From Verrucomicrobiota bacterium (GTDB taxonomy: Bacteria; Verrucomicrobiota; Verrucomicrobiia; CAIQCK01), in contig JAPLTX010000021.1 in NCBI GenBank assembly GCA_026397915.1, positions 220,841-284,840 on the forward strand: a stretch of DNA of 64,000 nucleotides, given 5' to 3'. This document shows, piece after piece, positions 58,668 to 64,000 of the stretch (positions are counted from its first letter, which is position 1; every line of letters starts with the position of its first letter). The notes under the pieces were generated by a model. It was not told the DNA's origin, did no database searches, and worked only from the letters and a program-made list of their open reading frames with translations. Position numbers and translations under genes: made by a program.

Positions 58668-58691
58668 GGGGCGAGTGTGAAAACTCGCCCC
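58668..58691. terminator. Hairpin downstream of the lipoprotein gene
   Basis: Perfect 8-bp stem GGGGCGAG / CTCGCCCC with loop TGTGAAAA, about 70 nt after the minus-strand lipoprotein stop. No U-run follows on either strand. Confidence 0.45.
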
Positions 58692-58761
58692 GCTTGTGAA
58701 ACCAAACACCGCCGACCGCCGCGGCGGTCGCGGCGCACCGGTCGGTTTCGTATTTGGAAGT

Positions 58762-59172
58762 TTACGGCACGAGGAAGTTCTTTCCCGTCGTGGGGTCCTT
58801 CACCACCGAGCCGGGTGCGAAGCCGGTCACATCCACCAACGGCCCGTTCGGGTTCCACGGACTCTTGACGAGGCCGGGCCGGTTGGTGCGAAGGCCCAAT
58901 GGAATTGCTGCTCCCGGTGGCGGTGGAGGTGGTGGCGGAGGTTGCTGGGCTCTTGCATTGCGTTCCTCGCCTTGTTCGACGGCGTTGCCCACCAGCGCGC
59001 CAGTGAGCGCGCCAGCGCCAGCGCCAATCGCGGCACCCTGCCAGCCGCCAACCGCGCCACCGATGGCCGCGCCACCGAGTGTGCCATAGCCCGCGCCTTG
59101 TTCCGTGCTGGTGCAACCAGCCAGCACCACGCACGTGGCCATCATCGCTGCTGCAAGTTTCATTTCGTTCAT
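58762..59172 (-). CDS. Glycine-zipper lipoprotein
   Basis: The 136-residue product has a lipoprotein signal with lipobox LAGC (about residues 17-20). A glycine zipper (YGTLGGAAIGGAVGGWQGAA, then GAGAGALTGALVG) would insert in or span a membrane, as in YmgG or Rcs-type lipoproteins. A run of nine Pro (residues about 80-88) leads to a small C-terminal domain (DVTGFAPGSVVKDPTTGKNF). GGGAGC precedes the ATG at 59172. It is divergent from the DUF1080 gene. Confidence 0.82.
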   Translation of the reverse strand: MNEMKLAAAMMATCVVLAGCTSTEQGAGYGTLGGAAIGGAVGGWQGAAIGAGAGALTGALVGNAVEQGEERNARAQQPPPPPPPPPGAAIPLGLRTNRPGLVKSPWNPNGPLVDVTGFAPGSVVKDPTTGKNFLVP

Positions 59173-59320
59173 AGTTGCTCCCTGCAATATAACGTCGTTT
59201 CCTTCGACGAATCCTACCCTGCAAATGTTCAAATCTCAACCCACTGTTTTCCCGTCCGCACAAAAACGAACCACGGATTTTTCTTGAACCGAACACCCGG
59301 TTTGGAGTCAAAGAGAGAGC

Positions 59321-60328
59321 ATGAAGAAAACCTCGCTCTCTCTCCCGTTTGTTCTCGGCCTCGTTTTGTGCGGCGCGTGCGGTGTTGCGTTCGCGGCAGA
59401 CGATGCAAAACCGTTCGTAGGCAACTGGGCGCTGACCATTCCCGGCGGCGGCGCGGGCTGGCTCGGCGTCGAAGAAAAAGACGGTTGTCTCAAGGCAAGT
59501 GTTCTATGGGGTGGTGGCAGCGTATTGCCCGCCACGGGCGCCAAAGTTGAAGACGGCAAGCTGGTCGTCACGCGCATCCAGCAGCCGAAAGGCAAGGATG
59601 GTAAACCGGGTAAGAAAATCACCGAGACCATTACCGCGACGCGCGACGGCGACTGCCTCAAGCTCGTTACGGTCAAGTGCGCCGAGGGCGGTAAAGAATT
59701 CGGCCGCGCCGAGTTCATCGGCAAGCGCATCCCACCGGTGCCGGCCGCGCCCGACTTGTCGAAGGTGAAGTTCGGCGAGCCGGTCTGTCTCTTCAACGGC
59801 AAGGACCTCAGCGGCTGGAAGGTGCTCAACCCCAACGCGCCCAACGGCTGGAGCGCCAAGGACGGCATCCTGGTCAACGACGCCCCGCAGGAGCCGGGCA
59901 AGCACAAGGGTTACGCGAACATCCGCACCGAGCGCGAGTTTGAGGACTTCCGGCTCACGCTGGAGGTGCGCGTGCCCAAGGGCGGCAACAGCGGCGTCTA
60001 TCTGCGCGGTATCTATGAGGTGCAGGTGGCCGACACGTGCGGCAAGCCGCTTGACTCGCACAACATGGGCGGCGTTTACAGCCGCATTACGCCAACCGTT
60101 GCCGCCGAGAAGCCGGCCGGCGAGTGGCAGACGATGGACATCACGCTGGTGGATCGCCACGTTACGGTCATCCTCAACGGCAGGAAGATCGTTGATAACC
60201 AGCCGGTGCTTGGTTGCACCGGTGGCGCGCTGACGTCAGATGAGTTCCGCGCCGGCCCGATCTATTTCCAAGGCGACCACACGAGCGTGGACTACCGGAA
60301 CATCGTCATCCGGCCGGTGGCGAAATAA
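59321..60328 (+). CDS. Secreted DUF1080 (3-keto-disaccharide hydrolase-type) protein
   Basis: The 335-residue product has a signal peptide (LPFVLGLVLCGACGVAFA), an N-terminal beta domain (residues 30-145) and a DUF1080 lectin-like jelly roll: LFNGKDLSGWKVLNPN, NIRTEREFEDFRLTLEVRV, GNSGVYLRGIYEVQV and GPIYFQGDHTSVDYRNI. Some members cleave 3-keto-glycosides formed by Gfo/Idh/MocA dehydrogenases, and an exported member of that family lies at 19627. A functional link is plausible but they are 40 kb apart. Confidence 0.88.
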   Translation: MKKTSLSLPFVLGLVLCGACGVAFAADDAKPFVGNWALTIPGGGAGWLGVEEKDGCLKASVLWGGGSVLPATGAKVEDGKLVVTRIQQPKGKDGKPGKKITETITATRDGDCLKLVTVKCAEGGKEFGRAEFIGKRIPPVPAAPDLSKVKFGEPVCLFNGKDLSGWKVLNPNAPNGWSAKDGILVNDAPQEPGKHKGYANIRTEREFEDFRLTLEVRVPKGGNSGVYLRGIYEVQVADTCGKPLDSHNMGGVYSRITPTVAAEKPAGEWQTMDITLVDRHVTVILNGRKIVDNQPVLGCTGGALTSDEFRAGPIYFQGDHTSVDYRNIVIRPVAK

Positions 60329-60338
60329 TCACACCGGG

Positions 60339-62135
60339 CTACCACCGGTTCTCGTTCAGCCAGCGACGCACTTCGGGCGCCTTTGGATCGTCGGGGCGCA
60401 ATTGGATGAAGCGGGTGTAGTGTTGCTTCGCCTTTGCCTTTGTTGCGACCTGCTGTGAGTAAATCTGGCCGAGCGCCAGATGCGCTTTCGCAAAACTTGG
60501 ATCCACGCGCAGCAGCGCTTCGAATTGCGGCGTGGCCTCGGCGTAAGCGCCGCGTTGCAGCAGCGCAAACGCGTCCTGATAACGCTCCAGCGGCGTGCGG
60601 CGATCCACCGGCGGCGGTGATGGCGGTGGCACGGGAGGTGTCGAGGGCAGTGGCAGCTTCATCGGCGCCGGTTCCTCGGTTCGCGTGGTCTTTTTCGGCG
60701 CGGGCTTGGCGGTTGGCTTGGTGCTTTCCCGGCTGGCAGTGTTCAGCTTGCCGACTCGTGATCGCACGACGCCGGCGTCGGCAGCGGTCGGGAATTTCTT
60801 CAAGAACGTCTGGTAGGTTTGCTCCGCGACCGATCGGTTCTTGAGGTATCGCTCCTGCAAATCGCCGAGGTGAAACAGCGCGCTGGCATCGTGCGGGTCC
60901 ATCTCAACGATCCGCTTGTAAGCGGTGACGGCGACGGCGGGCTGGCTGAGTTCGACGGCCAGCGGCGCGGCGCGGCGCAACGCGGCGATGAAATCCGGCT
61001 TCAGGCGCACGGCTTCCTGGAAACTTTGCAGCGCCTGCGGTTTCTGGCCTTGTTGCAGGAACAGTTCGCCGAGCCGGAAGTGCGTGAGCGAGTTGAGCGG
61101 GTCCAGTTCGACGGCCTGCGCGTAAGCGGCGCTGGCGCGGTTGGTGTCGCGCTGCTGCTGGTAGTGGTCGGCGAGCGAGAGCGCGACCTCGGCGGCGTCG
61201 CGGTTGCGGCCGGCGGCCTTCAGTTGGGCGATCAACGCGTCGAACGCCGCCGGCTGCTGGTCCGAGGCTGGGGACACTGCTGGCGCTGACGTGTTTGTCT
61301 TTGCGACGACCGGTGGCGGCGCGGCCACCGGCTGGACGTTGGCTGCCGCCGCAGGTGTCGCGACCGGTGTTGGCAGCGGCGACGGCGGCAGGTTTAAGTC
61401 GAGTTCCAACTGGCGCGTCGAGCGTAACACCGTAAACCGCAACAGCGAGTCGGGCGCGAGCACGGTGTAGCGGCGGTAGAACTCCAGCGCGCGTCGTTTG
61501 TCCTTGAGTTCGATCTCGTAGAGCCGCGCCAGGTTCAGCACGACCTGCGGGTTGTTGGGCGCGGCCCGCAACGCGTTGTTCAGCCACGTCTCGGCGTCGC
61601 GCGCGCGGCCGCGGCGGCAGGCGATCACCGCGAGGTTGGCCAGTGCGTCGGGGTTGTCCGGCGCGAGTTCGCGCGCGTTGCTCGTGGCGCGGTATGCCTC
61701 GTCGAATTTGTTGAGGTGGAGGTAAGTCGCGCCGAGGAACAGCCATGCCGAAACATTGCGCGGGTCGAGCGCAGTGCAGCCTTGGAACTGTTCCAGCGAG
61801 GTTGCGAAATCGCGTTGGGCATACGCGGCGAGGCCGAGATTGTAGCGGAACGCGGGATTGTTCTTGTCGCTGGCGACCGCTTTCTGAAACGCCTCCGCAG
61901 CCTCTTTCGGTTTGCCGAACTCGTAAAGCGCCTGGCCGTAGAGGTTCTGGCATCGGGCATCGTTGGGCACGCCTCGCACGGCTTGCTCCAATAGATAGAC
62001 CGCGCGGACAAGGTTGGTGGTGCCGCCGCGCGCCAGCGCCTCGGCACCGGCGTTGACTTGCGATTGCGGATCCAGCGGTCCACAACCGCCCGGCAGCGAT
62101 GCTACCGCCACTAATAGTGCCAACACTTTTTTCAT
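60339..62135 (-). CDS. TPR-repeat lipoprotein
   Basis: The 598-residue product has a lipoprotein signal (KKVLALLVAVASLPGGC, Cys about 18). Two sets of tetratricopeptide repeats follow, residues 30-235 (AVYLLEQAVRGVPNDARCQNL, YGQALYEFGKPKEAAEAF, NLGLAAYAQRDFATSLEQF) and 320-450, with another repeat at the C-terminus. A Pro/Ala/Thr-rich linker (LPPSPLPTPVATPAAAANV) separates them. It probably acts as a periplasmic scaffold. It is divergent from the Tat DUF362 gene, 61 bp between starts. Confidence 0.85.
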   Translation of the reverse strand: MKKVLALLVAVASLPGGCGPLDPQSQVNAGAEALARGGTTNLVRAVYLLEQAVRGVPNDARCQNLYGQALYEFGKPKEAAEAFQKAVASDKNNPAFRYNLGLAAYAQRDFATSLEQFQGCTALDPRNVSAWLFLGATYLHLNKFDEAYRATSNARELAPDNPDALANLAVIACRRGRARDAETWLNNALRAAPNNPQVVLNLARLYEIELKDKRRALEFYRRYTVLAPDSLLRFTVLRSTRQLELDLNLPPSPLPTPVATPAAAANVQPVAAPPPVVAKTNTSAPAVSPASDQQPAAFDALIAQLKAAGRNRDAAEVALSLADHYQQQRDTNRASAAYAQAVELDPLNSLTHFRLGELFLQQGQKPQALQSFQEAVRLKPDFIAALRRAAPLAVELSQPAVAVTAYKRIVEMDPHDASALFHLGDLQERYLKNRSVAEQTYQTFLKKFPTAADAGVVRSRVGKLNTASRESTKPTAKPAPKKTTRTEEPAPMKLPLPSTPPVPPPSPPPVDRRTPLERYQDAFALLQRGAYAEATPQFEALLRVDPSFAKAHLALGQIYSQQVATKAKAKQHYTRFIQLRPDDPKAPEVRRWLNENRW

Positions 62136-62196
62136 GCTTCCAGCGCCTGTGCCAGCTAACATGACTGGCGCCGTGTGTCAAGATAACCACCACGTC

Positions 62197-63261
62197 ATGC
62201 AAAGACGAGCTTTCACGCGACGGCTTGGGGCCGCCGCGGCGGGTGCGCTGTTGCTGGCCGCCGCCACTCCGGGCGGAACGCAAAGACCGTCGCTGCCCGA
62301 CCATCCAGCGGAGGCGGCGCGCCGGTCGCGCGTGGTCATTGTCCGCGACGCGCGGGCGGTGGAGTTCTACTCGCCGCAGACCGACCGCGTGACGCGGATG
62401 ATCGAGCGGGGCCTCGTCGCGTTGACGCAGGCGGCGGACGCCACCGCGGCGTGGCGCGAGTTTATCAAGCCCGAGGACGTGGTCGGCATCAAGATCAACT
62501 CCCTGCCCGGCCCCGCCATGGGCACGCGCCACGAGATCGTGAACGCGGTGGTGAACGGCTTGCGGTGCGCAGGCGTGGCGGCGAAGAACATCATCATCTG
62601 GGACCGGGCTGACGAGAGCTTGGTTGCGGCGGGCTGGGAGCTTCGCGAGAGCGGCGAGGGGCCGTTATGCTTCGGCACGCTGCCGAACGCGGGCTGGGAT
62701 AGCCGGGTGTATTACCAGGTGCCGCAGGTCGGTAAGATCATCTGGGGCGACTTGGAATTCCGCGAACGCGAGATCAGCGAGCGGTCGTATTACTCGCGCA
62801 TCGTCACTGAGCGGGTAACCAAGCTGATCAACATCCCCGTGCTCATGGACAACAAATACGTCGGCGTGAGCGGCTGTCTTTACAACATCGCGATGGGATC
62901 GGTGGACAACAGCCGCCGTTTCCAGACGGAAAACCTGCACTACGACGCCGGCATCGCCGAGATTTGCGCGCGGCCGCCCATCAGTGAGAAACTGGTGCTG
63001 AACATCCTCGATTCGCTCGTGGCCCAGTATGCCGGCGGGCCGGCCTTTGAGCCGCAGGCGACCTGGATGCCTGGCGAGATCTGGCTGAGCCGCGATCCGG
63101 TGGCGCTCGACGCGCTAGCGCTGGCGGCCATTGAGAAACGGCGTAAGACAGCCAACATACCGAGCCTTGGCGGGCGCGGGCGCCACGTGCGCTTCGCTGC
63201 CGAGATGGGCGTCGGTGTGAATGAACGCTCAAAGATGGACATTGTCGAATTGAACCCGTAA
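62197..63261 (+). CDS. Tat-exported DUF362 family protein
   Basis: The 354-residue product has a Tat signal (QRRAFTRRLGAAAAGALLL). The DUF362 body shows VGIKINSLPGPAMGTRHEIV, NIIIWDRADESLVAAGW, LINIPVLMDNKYVGVSGCLYN and WLSRDPVALDALALAAIEK. Many family members carry ferredoxin domains; this one has no Fe-S motif. The function is unknown. The ATG at 62197 is the one adjacent to the twin-arginine motif. Confidence 0.82.
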   Translation: MQRRAFTRRLGAAAAGALLLAAATPGGTQRPSLPDHPAEAARRSRVVIVRDARAVEFYSPQTDRVTRMIERGLVALTQAADATAAWREFIKPEDVVGIKINSLPGPAMGTRHEIVNAVVNGLRCAGVAAKNIIIWDRADESLVAAGWELRESGEGPLCFGTLPNAGWDSRVYYQVPQVGKIIWGDLEFREREISERSYYSRIVTERVTKLINIPVLMDNKYVGVSGCLYNIAMGSVDNSRRFQTENLHYDAGIAEICARPPISEKLVLNILDSLVAQYAGGPAFEPQATWMPGEIWLSRDPVALDALALAAIEKRRKTANIPSLGGRGRHVRFAAEMGVGVNERSKMDIVELNP

Positions 63262-63277
63262 GCTGCGCGCCAAGGTT

Positions 63278-63811
63278 ATGCTGCCATCGAAACGTTTCAT
63301 CGAAATCGCCGTCCCGGTTGCGGCTCTCGCCGTCGTGCTTTTCGTGTTCGACTGGTGGCAGCGGTCGCGGCTGGAGCGGTTCCGGGCCGAAACACACCAG
63401 CAGTTCGTCGCCGACCTGACCGCCGCGCTGAAAAAGGCGTTGCCGGCGGCGGAGAACAATTTGCTGTTTCGCGATGACGCGGCGATTCCGCCGGTCAGCA
63501 TCACCTTCCACAACAACCCCATGCCGCGCGGCACCGGCCAGATCGAGATCTTCAACCTCGCCAGCTCGTCCGCCTATACCGACGCCAGCGGCACGCGCGT
63601 GACCGGCGAGCTTAGCAACGGCACCCCGCGGCATTTCTCGCTCGTCGTCGTCGCCCTCGTCGCGCTCGACAACCGCGGCAAGGTGACGCGCCGCCAGCAG
63701 ATGATTTTCACCGGCTTTGCTGCCGGCGAGCGTCGCGCCTTTGAGACGACGCTGGATCTGCCGCTGGACCAATTCGCCGCCCACCGCTTTGAACTCGACG
63801 CGGCGCGGTAG
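63278..63811 (+). CDS. Membrane-anchored hypothetical protein
   Basis: The 177-residue product has one N-terminal anchor (FIEIAVPVAALAVVLFVFDW), a charged helix, and a beta-rich exterior (PPVSITFHNNPMPRGTGQIEI, FSLVVVALVALDNRGKV). I do not recognise the family. It starts 16 nt after the DUF362 stop, so it is likely co-transcribed with that gene. Confidence 0.65.
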   Translation: MLPSKRFIEIAVPVAALAVVLFVFDWWQRSRLERFRAETHQQFVADLTAALKKALPAAENNLLFRDDAAIPPVSITFHNNPMPRGTGQIEIFNLASSSAYTDASGTRVTGELSNGTPRHFSLVVVALVALDNRGKVTRRQQMIFTGFAAGERRAFETTLDLPLDQFAAHRFELDAAR

Positions 63812-63840
63812 CGGATGCGCCGCCGCACGCAGAAAAACCC

Positions 63841-63869
63841 TTGCCGCCCATAAGGCGGCTGTGTAGTTT
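63841..63869 (+). promoter_or_regulatory. Candidate promoter of the right-edge gene, leaderless
   Basis: TTGCCG (63841-63846), 17 nt, TAGTTT (63864-63869), then 8 nt to the ATG at 63878. The spacer contains a 6-bp hairpin (GCCGCC / GGCGGC, 63843-63859) that may instead end the preceding transcript. Confidence 0.4.
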
Positions 63870-63877
63870 GCCCCGTA

Positions 63878-64000
63878 ATGGAAGAAGCGCCAGCGCCAAC
63901 GCAATCCGTGTTCAATCCGCAGACGATGAGCCATGCGTTCATGATGCGGTTTCGCAGCCTGCCGTTTTATCTCGTGGCGGTGCTGCTGCACGTGCTTTTT
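63878..64000 (+). CDS. N-terminus of a membrane protein (partial)
   Basis: Forty-one codons are visible from ATG 63878. After a polar start (EEAPAPTQSVFNPQTMSHAF) comes RFRSLPFYLVAVLLHVLF, the start of a membrane helix of the kind seen in energiser-linked or signalling membrane proteins of this phylum. Nothing more can be said. Confidence 0.55.
   Translation, partial: MEEAPAPTQSVFNPQTMSHAFMMRFRSLPFYLVAVLLHVLF

Overview
The window looks like chromosomal DNA of a high-GC member of the phylum Verrucomicrobiota, probably of the Pedosphaera/Limisphaerales group. This is inferred from gene content, because no rRNA is present. The supporting genes are many Tat- or Sec-exported carbohydrate proteins typical of that phylum (DUF1080, DUF6259, exported Gfo/Idh/MocA, HzsA-like cytochrome proteins), a VPEGG variant of the PEP-CTERM sorting tail, and the short palindromic and dispersed intergenic repeats common in these genomes.

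Layout: 1-392 is the start of a membrane protein on the minus strand, cut by the window edge. 485-2530 is uvrB. 2665-7402 holds a secreted beta-helix protein, a Tat-exported beta-propeller and a Tat-exported glycosidase-like protein. 7506-9023 is a DHA2-type efflux transporter. 9122-12643 is glcDEF (glycolate oxidase). 12701-24748 is a block of exported proteins: HzsA-like dihaem protein, DUF6259, alpha/beta hydrolase, exported dehydrogenase, sugar-isomerase-fold protein, small CxxCH protein and an alpha/alpha-barrel protein. 24926-26455 is a second sugar-isomerase-fold gene with an in-frame TGA. 26761-35560 mixes an RRM protein, a frameshifted archaemetzincin, a GST, a possible class II terpene-cyclase-like protein, proC, amt and an aldo/keto reductase. 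35561-37541 is repeat-rich and holds one M50-like gene. 37542-46159 has a methyltransferase/DprE1-like/DprE2-like trio, a tandem MBL protein and two carbohydrate enzymes. 46508-50668 is a small Tad-type pilus locus (two TadE-like, two TadG/vWA paralogues, one Flp pilin). 50669-52078 is gene-free and repeat-rich. 52079-52639 is a PEP-CTERM-type protein. 52947-55917 is hisD-hisC-hisB. 56095-64000 carries a DUF167 protein, a MoeB-rhodanese fusion, a PfkB kinase, a glycine-zipper lipoprotein, DUF1080, a TPR lipoprotein, a Tat-exported DUF362 protein and two membrane-anchored proteins.

The most interesting observation is at 26291. A TGA interrupts a gene whose frame continues for 53 conserved codons. 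The TGA falls exactly where the paralogue at 21168-22724 has the Cys of a Cys-Arg-Thr motif. It is followed 13 nt later by a perfect 7-bp stem capped by a GGUC loop, the form of a bacterial SECIS element. I read this as a selenocysteine-containing, Tat-exported sugar-isomerase-fold protein. The gene lies behind a promoter plus 5'-terminal stem-loop module that recurs, with compensatory base changes, at 37381.

The second unusual feature is a pair of intergenic arrays (36105-36480 and 51123-51490). Each has fifteen units with a 21-bp period, the unit sequences are unrelated, and both end in the same AT-rich cap. Two sigma-54-type promoters are visible, before amt and before the PEP-CTERM protein. 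Several other promoters sit so close to the ATG that leaderless transcripts are likely.
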